DNA from: WLWS01 sp965243105
GTDB taxonomy: Bacteria > Pseudomonadota > Gammaproteobacteria > Eutrophobiales > Eutrophobiaceae
NCBI GenBank assembly: GCA_965243105.1
Contig: CBDEUC010000003.1
Location: 1,550,001 to 1,614,000 of the forward strand
DNA: 64,000 nt
Reading direction: 5' to 3'
Both the position numbers and the translations under genes were made by a program. The notes under the pieces were generated by a model. It had not been told where the DNA came from and did not search any database. It saw only the letters and a list, made by a program, of their open reading frames with translations. The stretch's first letter is position 1. Each line of letters begins with the position of its first letter. This document shows, in pieces, positions 17,946 to 26,956 of this stretch.

Positions 17946-17971
17946 CTCGTCAATCAAGCAGCTATCACTGC

Positions 17972-18139
17972 TTACTTGATCTTGGCTTCCTTGTACATCA
18001 CGTGTTTACGAACCACCGGATCAAACTTTTTCATTTCCATCTTGTCCGGAGTGTTTCTCTTGTTCTTGGTGGTGGTGTAGTAGTGCCCGGTTCCAGCAGA
18101 TGAAACCAGCTTTATTTTGTCTCTAGCGCTGCCAGCCAT
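17972..18139 (-). CDS. rpmG: 50S ribosomal protein L33
   Basis: This 55-residue ribosomal protein contains KIKLVSSAGTGHYYTTTKNK and ends in HVMYKEAKIK. It lacks the two zinc-binding CxxC pairs, so it is the Cys-minus form. The ATG giving MAGSARDKI is chosen by family length. It lies ten bases after rpmB and is followed by a terminator. Confidence 0.97.
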   Translation of the reverse strand: MAGSARDKIKLVSSAGTGHYYTTTKNKRNTPDKMEMKKFDPVVRKHVMYKEAKIK

Positions 18140-18149
18140 GCCTGTTCTC

Positions 18150-18386
18150 CTATACCGTTTCGCCGCGGGCTCGAATGTCCTGCAGCACTTTTTCAATGCC
18201 AAGCTTGTCGATGATACGCAGGCCCTTGCTGCTCACACGCAGGCGCACCCAGCGTTTCTCGTTTTCCAGCCAGAACTTTCGTACATGCAGGTTCGGCAGG
18301 AACCTGCGCCTGGTTTTATTATTGGCGTGGGAAACGTTATTTCCCGCCATGGGTCGCTTTCCTGTGACCTGACATACTCGTGACAT
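18150..18386 (-). CDS. rpmB: 50S ribosomal protein L28
   Basis: The 78-residue protein begins MSRVCQVTGKRPMAGNNVSH, the conserved L28 N-terminus. One Cys remains of the zinc motif found in other versions. The start is set by family length. A good sigma-70 promoter lies 38 bases upstream, so rpmB-rpmG can be expressed independently of radC. Confidence 0.97.
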   Translation of the reverse strand: MSRVCQVTGKRPMAGNNVSHANNKTRRRFLPNLHVRKFWLENEKRWVRLRVSSKGLRIIDKLGIEKVLQDIRARGETV

Positions 18387-18423
18387 TGACTTAATCTCGC
18401 TATGCTGCAAAAAAAGAGCGCGG

Positions 18424-18451
18424 ATTGTACATGGATTCAGGCCGAATTCAA
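18424..18451 (-). promoter_or_regulatory. sigma-70 promoter for rpmB-rpmG
   Basis: Reading the minus strand, TTGAAT (-35) and TACAAT (-10) are separated by 16 bases. The -10 box lies 37 bases before the rpmB ATG. It is located between the end of radC and rpmB, where a strong ribosomal protein promoter is expected. Confidence 0.7.
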
Positions 18452-18488
18452 AGGGGTACGGGTAGGCCCGCCTTCGCTGTGTCCCGCT

Positions 18489-19163
18489 CTACAACAGCCC
18501 CCTCTCGGCAAAGGAGACGCTCTCGGTACCCCCGATAACTATATGATCCAGAACGCGAATATCCACGAGATCCAGGGCCTGCACCAGCCTGGCAGTAATG
18601 TTCCTGTCGGCCAGGCTTGGCTCAGCCACGCCGGACGGGTGATTATGACTGAGTATTACCGCCGCAGCATTGTGCTGCAGGGCTCTTTTTACCACTTCCC
18701 TCGGGTATACGCTGGCGCCATCTATGGTGCCAGAAAACAACTCTTCAAAGCAGATGACCCGGTGACGATTGTCCAGGAACAGGCAGGCAAACACCTCGTG
18801 CTGGTAGTTGCGCAGGCTGAGCTTGAGGAAATCCCGCGTGGACTGGGGGTTTTTAAGCGTGCACTGGCGCGAAAGCCGGGCCTGGATAAGGCGCTTACCC
18901 AGTTCCAGGGCGCCCTGGATCTGTGCGTACTTGCCCAGGCCAAGGCCATTTAAGCCATTGAAATCCTGAAAGTTTGCCTGGACGAGGCCCTGCAGCCCGT
19001 TGAACTCCTTGAGGGCGTCGCGGGCCAGTTCTACGGCTGTTTTGCCCTTTACCCCGGTGCGAAAAAAGATGGCGAGCAGTTCCGCATCAGAAAGACTGGC
19101 CGCGCCCTTTGCCAGCAGTTTTTCTCGTGGCCTTTCGTCCCTGGGCCAGCTATTGATTGTCAT
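18489..19163 (-). CDS. radC: RadC/JAB-domain protein
   Basis: The 224-residue protein has an N-terminal helix-hairpin-helix-like part (FNGLNGLGLGKYAQIQ) and a C-terminal JAMM domain with the metal motif SHNHPSGVAEPSLAD. The name RadC is historical; a recombination role is not established and a metal-dependent hydrolase activity is likely. It is divergent from coaBC, as in E. coli. Confidence 0.93.
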   Translation of the reverse strand: MTINSWPRDERPREKLLAKGAASLSDAELLAIFFRTGVKGKTAVELARDALKEFNGLQGLVQANFQDFNGLNGLGLGKYAQIQGALELGKRLIQARLSRQCTLKNPQSTRDFLKLSLRNYQHEVFACLFLDNRHRVICFEELFSGTIDGASVYPREVVKRALQHNAAAVILSHNHPSGVAEPSLADRNITARLVQALDLVDIRVLDHIVIGGTESVSFAERGLL

Positions 19164-19296
19164 AACATCTCCTTGTCATGAGTGGAATTTCCCAATTGTG
19201 ACAGACGTAGCAAAAGCAGCCACAAGCTTCAGATAATACAAGATTTTTTCAGCATAAATATCGAAAAACAGCCAATTTAAGGTAAACTTGGCGCTT

Positions 19297-20508
19297 ATGT
19301 CCGTACTAAGCGACAAACGAATTTTGCTGGGTGTCAGCGGAGGCATCGCCGCCTATAAAAGCGCCGACCTGGTCAGGCGCCTGCGCGAGCAGGGAGCAGA
19401 GGTGCGCGTGGTAATGACACGCTCGGCCTGCGAGTTTATTACCCCGCTGACCATGCAGGCCCTTTCTTCGCGGCCGGTGGCCACGGAATTGCTCGACCTG
19501 GAAACCGAAAGCGCCATGGGCCACATTGACCTGGCCCGCTGGTGTGACGTGGTCATGGTTGCGCCCGCCAGCGCCAACTTCATCGCGAGACTGGCGCAGG
19601 GTATGGCCGACGACCTTCTTAGCACCTTATGCCTGGCGACGGAGGCGCCAATTGTAGTTGCGCCGGCGATGAACCAGGGAATGTGGCTGAACCCGGCAAC
19701 CCGGGCAAATATCCAGGTCCTGCGTGAACGGTCACTGATCGTGGCGGGACCGGCAGAAGGGAAGCAGGCCTGCGGTGAAACCGGTCCCGGGAGAATGCTT
19801 GAACCCCTGCAGCTGGTGCAGGCCCTGCAATCGGTATTTGAAAACAATGTACTGTCCGGCAAGCACGTAGTCGTGACAGCCGGGCCTACCCGGGAAGCCA
19901 TAGACCCGGTGCGCTATATCACCAATCGAAGTTCAGGAAAGATGGGTTATGCCATTGCCCAGGCGGCACTGGAAGCCGGCGCCAGGGTGACGTTGGTGTC
20001 GGGACCTGTCAGCCTGTCTGCCCCGGACAGGGCCAGTTGTGTGCATGTCACCACTGCAGAGGAAATGCGTGATGCGGTGCTGGCCCATGCTGCGGAGGCC
20101 GACATTCTTATTGCCGCGGCCGCTGTTGCGGACTACCAGTGTGAGAATGTCGCCGAGCAGAAAATCAAGAAGGGCCGTGGTTCAATGTCCTTAACCCTGA
20201 AAAAAACGCCCGATGTACTGGCCCAGGCAGCGGCAGATTTACCGTTGTTTACCGTGGGCTTTGCCGCGGAAACTGAATCACTTGGGGAAAACGCGAGAAA
20301 GAAACTCGAGAAAAAGGGCCTCGATATGATTGCAGCAAACCTTGTTAGCGATGGCAGGGCGTTTGACGTGGATGAGAATGCATTGGAACTCTACTGGGAA
20401 GGCGGCAGCCTGGAGCTTGAGATGGCACCAAAAGATCGCCTTGCTCGCAGCTTGCTAAGTGCTATAGCTCAAAACTACTACGAGAAACAGTCAGGCAAAA
20501 CGCATTAA
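19297..20508 (+). CDS. coaBC: bifunctional phosphopantothenoylcysteine decarboxylase / phosphopantothenate-cysteine ligase
   Basis: The 403-residue fusion performs two successive steps of coenzyme A synthesis. The N-terminal flavoprotein CoaC half has GVSGGIAAYKS, the active His in MGHIDLARWCD, the PAMNQGMW motif and the Cys-containing loop KQACGETGPGRM. The C-terminal CoaB half has TAGPTREAIDPVRYITNRSSGKMG. The ATG is used here, but a TTG three codons upstream has AAGG at a better distance. A hairpin with a T-run follows the stop. Confidence 0.95.
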   Translation: MSVLSDKRILLGVSGGIAAYKSADLVRRLREQGAEVRVVMTRSACEFITPLTMQALSSRPVATELLDLETESAMGHIDLARWCDVVMVAPASANFIARLAQGMADDLLSTLCLATEAPIVVAPAMNQGMWLNPATRANIQVLRERSLIVAGPAEGKQACGETGPGRMLEPLQLVQALQSVFENNVLSGKHVVVTAGPTREAIDPVRYITNRSSGKMGYAIAQAALEAGARVTLVSGPVSLSAPDRASCVHVTTAEEMRDAVLAHAAEADILIAAAAVADYQCENVAEQKIKKGRGSMSLTLKKTPDVLAQAAADLPLFTVGFAAETESLGENARKKLEKKGLDMIAANLVSDGRAFDVDENALELYWEGGSLELEMAPKDRLARSLLSAIAQNYYEKQSGKTH

Positions 20509-20518
20509 ACCTGGGCCA

Positions 20519-20547
20519 GCTTCCGGCGCCATGGGAAGCCGCTTTTT
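20519..20547 (+). terminator. probable terminator after coaBC
   Basis: GCTTCC and GGAAGC form a 6-bp stem around a 9-base loop, followed by CGCTTTTT. It begins 11 bases after the coaBC stop. The dut gene that normally sits here in Pseudomonas-type genomes is absent. Confidence 0.55.
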
Positions 20548-20646
20548 CTATATTAAAAATTGTTATTGATCAATTTCTAAACCGGAACATGAGGATGAGC
20601 TTCGGTGACGCCGGTATAACGATCAATCGAAAGGAAGAAAAACAAG

Positions 20647-20685
20647 ATGACACTGAAGAATGAAATCGGGATAGCAGCATGGTAG
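20647..20685 (+). CDS. possible 12-codon leader peptide overlapping the algC start
   Basis: An ATG preceded by AAGGA opens a 12-codon frame, MTLKNEIGIAAW, whose TAG stop overlaps the algC ATG in the sequence ATGGTAG. Translation of the leader would bring ribosomes onto the algC start, which has only a weak ribosome-binding site of its own. This is inferred from layout only; the peptide resembles nothing I recognise. Confidence 0.35.
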   Translation: MTLKNEIGIAAW

Positions 20686-23285
20686 ACGGACCGGTATCAA
20701 ACAGGCGTTTCAGTCGAAGGCAAATAAGAAGTTTTCTCATGGTAGGTGGCGGCATCATCGTCGCACTTGTCGTGGCCGTTGGTGGCTGGAAGTTTTACAC
20801 CAGCTCAAGGCAGGCTGCAGCAGAACAGGCACAGCAGGAACAGGAAGCCTATATTGCTGCCAGGGCATCGGAAGTCGCGACCCCCTTTTCTGCACAGCAG
20901 GCCAGGCTTGATGAGCTTGCAGCAGCCCCGGCTACCATTGCGCTTTTTGTCGCCGGTGACCAGGCAGGGCTTGACGCGGCCGCAGGCAAGGCGCTGGCCA
21001 ACTTTGATCGTGGCCTCAAATTGCGCTACCTGCTACCGGGCAGGTATGAACTTGATAACAATTCTAACCCGCCGCTTGGATATGCCTCCCTTGATTTGCT
21101 CAGGCGCGTAGAGAAGGATGGTTCGAGTGTGGCAATGGAAGCCCTGCTGCTTGGTAGCGACAGGCAGCATATTGTCATGCTGAGCGCAGTGAAAGACGAG
21201 GAAGAGAGTGTTATCGGTATATTGCATCTCAGCCTGTCGGTGGATCTTTTTAAATCCGGTCTCGCAGCAGTTGATTTGCCAGGTGGTTACCTGGAACTGC
21301 AGCAGGGAGCCGGTGCCAAGGTGCAGGTGCTGGCCTCGGCCGGCGATGCGGCATTAAAAACCGGTGAAGCCATAAGCACTATCGTAAGGGGTACCAGGTG
21401 GAAGGTTGCTGTCTGGGGTATGAATGCCTCGCCGGTAAATGTCGGTGGAATGGGTATGCAGCCCCTGATCATGGTCATTGTTGCGATACTGGTGCTGGGC
21501 GGCCTGGCGGCGGTGTTTATCCTGAAAAAGGGTGGTAAGGCTGATACGACAACGTCCAATGAAGTGATATACGCTGGCGCGGTCAGGGCGATCATGGACG
21601 GCGCACATCCTGGTATGGAGAAAATGGTGCCGAACCTGCCTGCAGGTGATGGAAGTGCCAGCGCGGCAGCCTCGGTCTCGCAGGGTGCAGTGGGTGACGA
21701 CATCACCATGATCATCAAAAAGGAAGATGTTAAGGCCGCGGCTGATTCTGAAATGCTGGATCTAACCCAGGCTGAACCTGTCACGCCAACACCGGAAGCG
21801 CCACCTGCCCCCGAGCCGGCACCTGCCCCGGCCGAGAGTGCCCCGGTAGAGAGCGCTCCGGCTGCTCCGGCGGAAGCCGCAGCCCCCGCACCGGCGGCTG
21901 CAGACTCGGAAGTGCCAAAAAGTATTTTCCGTGCTTACGACATACGCGGCGTGGTAGGCGAAACTCTCAATGCAGATATCGTCAGGCGCATCGGCCAGGC
22001 CATCGGCAGCGAGGCCGGAACACAGGGCCAGTCAACACTTGCCGTAGGTCGTGACGGAAGAACATCAAGCCCGGAACTGGCCGAAGCGTTGATACAGGGG
22101 CTGCGCGATTCGGGCCGGGACGTTATTGATGTTGGCGTGGTACCAACGCCGGTACTTTACTTTGCTACGCACTTTCTCGATGTTAACAGCGGGATCATGC
22201 TCACCGGGAGCCATAATGGCCCGAGCTACAATGGTTTGAAGATCGTGATCAATGGCGACACCCTCGCTGAAGATGGTATCCAGGCTATATACAACCGTGT
22301 TAGTAGCAACGATTTTGAATCCGGACAGGGCAGCGTGCAAACCAGCGAAATTATCGCTGACTACATCAGGCGCGTATCCGAGGATATACCCGTTGCCTTT
22401 GGCAACTCGCTGAAAATTGTCGTGGACTGTGGCAACGGGGTTGCCGGTGCTGTTGCACCGCAGTTGTTACGGGCCCTGGGCCATGATGTCGTGGAGCTTT
22501 ACTGCGAAATAGACGGCAATTTTCCAAACCATCACCCGGACCCCAGCCAACCTGAGAATTTGCAGGCCCTTAAAGAAAAAGTGGCTGCCGAAGAAGCTGA
22601 CCTGGGTCTTGCCTTTGACGGAGATGCCGACCGGCTTGGCGTGGTGGACGAACAGGGTAATATTATCTGGCCAGACCGGCAGCTCATGTTGCTGGCAAAG
22701 GATGTGCTGACGCGTAACGCCGGTGCGCAGATAATATTCGACGTAAAATGCAGTCGCTACCTCAAGGCGATTATCGAGTCCAGCGGTGGCAAGCCCCTCA
22801 TGTGGAAAACCGGCCACTCCCTGATTAAAAAGAAGATGAAAGAAGTCGACGCGCCACTTGCTGGTGAAATGAGTGGACACATCTTTTTCAAGGAACGCTG
22901 GTATGGGTTTGACGATGCTATTTACACTGCGGCGAGGATTCTTGAAATTCTCATGGCTGCAGGTGGAAAGCCGTCGGAAGTTTTTGCGCAGATGCCAGAG
23001 GGAGTTAGCACGCCGGAATTACGATTAGATCTGCCCGAGGATGCTCACCAGTCTTTCATGCAGGGTTTACAGGGCAAGCTGCAGTTTGATGGCGCTGAAA
23101 TAATTGATATCGATGGTTATCGTGCAGAGTTTTCAGACGGCTGGGGCCTGGTACGGCCATCAAATACAACGCCGTGCCTGGTAATGCGATTTGAAGCAGA
23201 GAGCCAGGATGCGCTGGAAAGGATCCAGGGGGAATTTAGAACTGCCCTGCTTTCAATAAATCCGGACTTACAATTGCCGTTTTGA
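20679..23285 (+). CDS. algC: phosphomannomutase/phosphoglucomutase, long membrane-anchored form
   Basis: The protein has 868 residues. The N-terminal 400 form a membrane module: a helix at about 20-38, a periplasmic domain, a second helix near 262-285, and a Pro/Ala-rich linker (about 365-412). The C-terminal half is AlgC, which interconverts hexose 1- and 6-phosphates for alginate, LPS and exopolysaccharide. The phosphoserine loop is LTGSHNGPSYNG (Ser about 511), where the usual form has PPD after the Asn. The metal loop DGDADR is near residue 647. Extended AlgC forms are known in Pseudomonas. Confidence 0.93.
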   Translation: MVDGPVSNRRFSRRQIRSFLMVGGGIIVALVVAVGGWKFYTSSRQAAAEQAQQEQEAYIAARASEVATPFSAQQARLDELAAAPATIALFVAGDQAGLDAAAGKALANFDRGLKLRYLLPGRYELDNNSNPPLGYASLDLLRRVEKDGSSVAMEALLLGSDRQHIVMLSAVKDEEESVIGILHLSLSVDLFKSGLAAVDLPGGYLELQQGAGAKVQVLASAGDAALKTGEAISTIVRGTRWKVAVWGMNASPVNVGGMGMQPLIMVIVAILVLGGLAAVFILKKGGKADTTTSNEVIYAGAVRAIMDGAHPGMEKMVPNLPAGDGSASAAASVSQGAVGDDITMIIKKEDVKAAADSEMLDLTQAEPVTPTPEAPPAPEPAPAPAESAPVESAPAAPAEAAAPAPAAADSEVPKSIFRAYDIRGVVGETLNADIVRRIGQAIGSEAGTQGQSTLAVGRDGRTSSPELAEALIQGLRDSGRDVIDVGVVPTPVLYFATHFLDVNSGIMLTGSHNGPSYNGLKIVINGDTLAEDGIQAIYNRVSSNDFESGQGSVQTSEIIADYIRRVSEDIPVAFGNSLKIVVDCGNGVAGAVAPQLLRALGHDVVELYCEIDGNFPNHHPDPSQPENLQALKEKVAAEEADLGLAFDGDADRLGVVDEQGNIIWPDRQLMLLAKDVLTRNAGAQIIFDVKCSRYLKAIIESSGGKPLMWKTGHSLIKKKMKEVDAPLAGEMSGHIFFKERWYGFDDAIYTAARILEILMAAGGKPSEVFAQMPEGVSTPELRLDLPEDAHQSFMQGLQGKLQFDGAEIIDIDGYRAEFSDGWGLVRPSNTTPCLVMRFEAESQDALERIQGEFRTALLSINPDLQLPF

Positions 23286-23342
23286 TAGTCTAGGTGCACT
23301 GAAACGCCTTTGCCCCGGACAAAACCACGCAGACCCATTGCC

Positions 23343-24266
23343 ATGAGTGCAGCTGCCCCAGAAGTTCAAACATTAAACGATGCCGCCGACATTGCGAGGG
23401 TGCTGGTAGAGGCCTTGCCGTATATACGACGCTTCAATGGCAAGACTATCGTGGTCAAGTATGGCGGTAATGCCATGTCGGACGAAACGCTGAAGAGCGG
23501 TTTTGCAAGGGATATTGTCCTGATGAAACTTGTCGGCATGAATCCTGTAGTGGTTCACGGCGGCGGTCCGCAAATTGGCAGCCTGCTGGAAAGAATTGGC
23601 AAGGAGTCAGAGTTTGTTGATGGCATGAGGGTCACCGATAGTGAAACCATGGACGTGGTGGAAATGGTTCTTGGCGGCCTGGTGAACAAGGAAATAGTCA
23701 ATCTCATCAACACCCATGGTGGTAATGCTATTGGCCTTAGCGGTAAGGATGCGCAATTAATCCAGGCAAAGAAGCTGGTGTTCAGTAAACATGACCCGGA
23801 AATGGAAGCGCCGGAAATTATCGATATCGGCCATGTTGGCGAAGTGGAAAGCATTGATGCGGCAGTCGTTGAAATGCTTATACATGGTGACTTTATCCCG
23901 GTTATTGCACCCATCGGTGTCGGCAAGGATGGCCAGTCATACAATATAAATGCAGACCTGGTTGCTGCGCGACTCGCCCAGGTACTGCAGGCAGAGAAAC
24001 TAATCATGCTGACAAACACGGCCGGCCTGCTGGACGCCCAGGGCAATGTCCTGACAGGTCTTGGTGTCGATGAGGTCGAGAAGCTGATTAAAGAAGGTGT
24101 AATCCATGGAGGAATGTTGCCCAAGATTAATTCAGCACTCGATGCGGTTAATGCAGGAGTCGGATCAGTGCAGATTATTGACGGCAGGGTTGAGCACGCC
24201 GTGTTGCTGGAAGTCTTTACTGATCGGGGCATTGGCACCCTGATTGATGGCAAGGGCACGGGCTAG
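23343..24266 (+). CDS. argB: acetylglutamate kinase
   Basis: The 307-residue enzyme phosphorylates N-acetylglutamate, the second step of arginine synthesis. It has the N-terminal VVKYGGNAM, the glycine-rich VVHGGGPQIG, and the C-terminal GGMLPKINSALDAV. The N-terminal helix before residue 30 is of the kind that makes hexameric, arginine-inhibited forms. The start is the ATG at MSAAAPE, 11 codons into the open frame. The next gene follows three bases after the stop. Confidence 0.96.
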   Translation: MSAAAPEVQTLNDAADIARVLVEALPYIRRFNGKTIVVKYGGNAMSDETLKSGFARDIVLMKLVGMNPVVVHGGGPQIGSLLERIGKESEFVDGMRVTDSETMDVVEMVLGGLVNKEIVNLINTHGGNAIGLSGKDAQLIQAKKLVFSKHDPEMEAPEIIDIGHVGEVESIDAAVVEMLIHGDFIPVIAPIGVGKDGQSYNINADLVAARLAQVLQAEKLIMLTNTAGLLDAQGNVLTGLGVDEVEKLIKEGVIHGGMLPKINSALDAVNAGVGSVQIIDGRVEHAVLLEVFTDRGIGTLIDGKGTG

Positions 24267-24269
24267 CCT

Positions 24270-24863
24270 GTGAACAGCCGGCCCAACAGGAAACAACAGA
24301 TCCTGGAAATCCTCGCCCAGGAACTTGAAACCCACCCGGGCTCCCGAATTACAACTGCAGCACTGGCCGAAGCTGTCGGTGTCTCAGAGGCCGCCCTTTA
24401 TCGACATTTTGCAAGCAAGGCGAAGATGTTTGAGGCGCTTATAGATTTTGCAGAGGATTCAGTTTTTACCCTGGCAAATCGAATCATGGAGCAGGAGAGC
24501 GACGTCACCCAGCGATGCGAAAAACTACTGCAGCTGGTGCTGGGTTTCTCAGAACGCAATCCCGGTATCACGCGGGTGCTTCTTGGAGATGCCCTGGTGG
24601 GAGAGAATGAACGCTTGCGTGTCAGGGTTGGAAAATTTTTCGACAGGCTGGAGACACAGGTAAAGCAGATATTGCGTGAAGCAAACCTGTCAGACGGACC
24701 GAGGCCGATGACACCGATCGATGCAGCTGCAAACGAGATCCTCGCATTGATCGAGGGTCGCATGAGCCAGTACGTGAGAACAAATTTTGAAAAGAAGCCG
24801 ACAGAGTACGGTGCGGAACAATGGAATGTTCTAAAGACAGGGCTGTTCAAGACCCTGCAGTAG
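24270..24863 (+). CDS. slmA: nucleoid occlusion factor SlmA (TetR family)
   Basis: This 197-residue TetR-type protein has the DNA-binding helix-turn-helix ITTAALAEAVGVSEAALYRHFASKA. SlmA binds specific chromosomal sites and blocks FtsZ ring assembly over the nucleoid. The start is GTG, three bases after argB. Position next to argB and the full-length match to SlmA make this more likely than a generic TetR repressor. Confidence 0.92.
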   Translation: MNSRPNRKQQILEILAQELETHPGSRITTAALAEAVGVSEAALYRHFASKAKMFEALIDFAEDSVFTLANRIMEQESDVTQRCEKLLQLVLGFSERNPGITRVLLGDALVGENERLRVRVGKFFDRLETQVKQILREANLSDGPRPMTPIDAAANEILALIEGRMSQYVRTNFEKKPTEYGAEQWNVLKTGLFKTLQ

Positions 24864-24892
24864 TAAAATTGCTGTAATTCTCCAGGGCCTCC

Positions 24893-25516
24893 TTACAGGC
24901 CTTTCAGTCTTTTAAATCGTTCGATGTCTGCAGCGGCAGAGGCTGTTACTTCTTCCTGCTCCTTGCGCTTGCCGGCAATAAACACATCGTTATTTTTTAT
25001 ACGTGAACGCAGGTCTTCAATATCTTTCAATAGTGCCTCGTCCGGTGCATTTCCAGCACGTTCAGCGGCTGCAGCAGCCTGGATACGCTTGTCCAGGTCT
25101 TCCTGGGTTTTCTCGCTGCGTTTTTTTGTCAGCGTGATGGAGGATTCGATAACCGCCAGCTTGTCATCACGTACCGTTTCAATGTCAGTCACAGACGTAA
25201 AAGTATCAAGCAAAATCTTGTCCTGCTTGGCCTGCTCTTCTGCAACTTTTTGTTCCTGTTCAGCAATCCTTGCAAGACGGGCTTCCTCTGCAAGCTCTTC
25301 CTTTGTCTTGGCGCGCTCTTTCTTTCCGACCACGACACCCTGCTTGCTCATTTCCTGGTGTCCCTGCTGGGCAAACTCGGGAGGTACTTTTTCTCCACAC
25401 TCCCTGACACCTTCATTATTAGTCCAGCATTTAAAACGTGCTGAAACCGGGCCGCTGATGGTGGTTAACAGGACAATGCTGCCAAGAGTAATGATTGCTT
25501 GTTTTTTGCTGTTCAT
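24893..25516 (-). CDS. secreted coiled-coil protein with DUF4124-like N-terminus
   Basis: The 207-residue protein has a signal peptide (about residues 1-26, ending VSARFKCW). A short DUF4124-like segment with two Cys (CWTNNEGVRECGEKVPP) follows, then a long, highly charged helical region from about residue 60 to the end. It is probably periplasmic. I do not recognise a specific function. It is in no obvious operon: slmA is convergent and pyrE lies about 100 bases upstream on the same strand. Confidence 0.65.
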   Translation of the reverse strand: MNSKKQAIITLGSIVLLTTISGPVSARFKCWTNNEGVRECGEKVPPEFAQQGHQEMSKQGVVVGKKERAKTKEELAEEARLARIAEQEQKVAEEQAKQDKILLDTFTSVTDIETVRDDKLAVIESSITLTKKRSEKTQEDLDKRIQAAAAAERAGNAPDEALLKDIEDLRSRIKNNDVFIAGKRKEQEEVTASAAADIERFKRLKGL

Positions 25517-25618
25517 CTTCTGGTACCCGTGCTGCTTGGAAAAGTAGTGATGGATAATGAAAATTGTATCCTAAACAACTCTCAAGAAAAATAAACCGGC
25601 GGCGCTTCCGTGGCGGCT

Positions 25619-26266
25619 TCAGCTACTGCTGACACCGTAATTTTCTCGATATTTTTGTATATTATCCAGGTGTTTAGCCATGCCTGGCTCGCTCTCGAGG
25701 TGCTCCACGAGGTTCTCCAGGCTAATAATACTTATGACACGCATAGCGTGTTCTTGTTCAATTTCCTGTATCGCGGAACGCTCTCCCTGGCCTTTTTCCT
25801 GGCGATCCAGCCCGATGGCAATAGCCACGGCCTCCGCACCGGCGGCATGAATTATGTCCCTCGACAGCCTCACCGAGGTTCCCGCCGTGATAACATCATC
25901 GATTAGCAGTACGCGGCCGGCCAGCTGTGCACCGAGCGTATTACCACCTTCGCCATGATCCTTTGCCTCCTTGCGATCAAAACAATAGGGCACGTTTTTG
26001 CCGTTCTCTGCAAAGGAAATGGCAGCCGCACTGGCCAGGGGAATGCCCTTGTAGGCAGGTCCGAACAGCATATCAAATTCAAGACCCGAGTTTTCTATTG
26101 CCTGCCTGTAGTAGTCTCCAAGACGCTGGAGGCTTTCTCCATCATTAAACAACCCGCTGTTAAAAAAGTAGGGGCTGACACGACCTGACTTGAGAGTAAA
26201 TTCTCCAAAGCAAAGTACGCCCCTGTCGATGGCAAATTCAATAAACTGCTTTTGAAAATCCTGCAT
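25619..26266 (-). CDS. pyrE: orotate phosphoribosyltransferase
   Basis: The 215-residue enzyme joins orotate and PRPP to give OMP in pyrimidine synthesis. The PRPP-binding loop VLLIDDVITAGTS and the flexible catalytic loop KEAKDHGEGG are intact. The length matches the E. coli enzyme. It appears to be transcribed alone, away from the pyrimidine cluster at 34.7-38.4 kb. Confidence 0.96.
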   Translation of the reverse strand: MQDFQKQFIEFAIDRGVLCFGEFTLKSGRVSPYFFNSGLFNDGESLQRLGDYYRQAIENSGLEFDMLFGPAYKGIPLASAAAISFAENGKNVPYCFDRKEAKDHGEGGNTLGAQLAGRVLLIDDVITAGTSVRLSRDIIHAAGAEAVAIAIGLDRQEKGQGERSAIQEIEQEHAMRVISIISLENLVEHLESEPGMAKHLDNIQKYRENYGVSSS

Positions 26267-26372
26267 TTTTGTTTTTGTATCGCGTTAAAAAAATTAAGCA
26301 GCTGGAATGCCTGCCCTGCAAGCAGCACTCCACTGGTTTTGAAAGACCGGGATATTAAGTCCGGGTTACCCG

Positions 26373-26395
26373 CCGGGCTTGTTGAACAAGCCCGG
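26373..26395 (-). terminator. GC-rich hairpin after the DUF4426 gene
   Basis: CCGGGCTTG and CAAGCCCGG form a perfect 9-bp stem with a 5-base loop, 11 bases downstream of the DUF4426 gene. There is no clear T-run on either strand, so termination is likely but unproven. Confidence 0.45.
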
Positions 26396-26405
26396 TATCA
26401 ATTTG

Positions 26406-26849
26406 CTACCTTGTATAAAACTGTTCCGAGAAAGACAGTTCAAATGCCTGGGTTTCTCCCTCCGGTATAATTCTTACTGAATACTTCAGGGTTTCCTTGT
26501 TATTCACGGTGGTTTCGGCGATATAGTAAATCGCACCGTGTTCGCTGAGTTCTCTAACCTCAAGCTCGCGCAATTGCGCGCTGAGGTTGGTCGCGCTTGC
26601 TTCTACCGAGGCTTTTACCGGGCTGCCGGCGGTATTCATCACTTTTTTTAGAACAGAAATGTTCAGGAGCGCGCGATTCTTGCTGCGCTGTATTCGATAG
26701 GATTTCGCAACTTCCGGCGTCAATATATCCGTGGTGAAGGCGCTATAGTGGACTGTGTAGTCGCCAAAACTCTTCAATTGTTCCGCATTTACAGCATTTG
26801 TTGCAGTGCCAAAAAACAGGGCAAAACAGATAATCAGGGCTCTTTTCAT
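26406..26849 (-). CDS. DUF4426 periplasmic protein
   Basis: The 147-residue protein has a signal peptide (MKRALIICFALFFGTATNAVNA). The rest matches DUF4426: FGDYTVHYSAFTTDILTPEVAKSYRI near the N-terminus and the closing FELSFSEQFYTR. In Pseudomonas this family is encoded just after metX-metW; here those genes are missing and yggT is upstream. The function is unknown. The open frame extends far upstream, but the signal peptide fixes the start. Confidence 0.8.
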   Translation of the reverse strand: MKRALIICFALFFGTATNAVNAEQLKSFGDYTVHYSAFTTDILTPEVAKSYRIQRSKNRALLNISVLKKVMNTAGSPVKASVEASATNLSAQLRELEVRELSEHGAIYYIAETTVNNKETLKYSVRIIPEGETQAFELSFSEQFYTR

Positions 26850-26956
26850 TTGAGTGCTCCTTTCTGGTGCTGTACCTGGACCAGTTCTTACTATAACAGA
26901 CATCCCTGCATATAGAAGATTCCTGCGTATTACCGGTTTGCCCCGGTCACAGTTAT

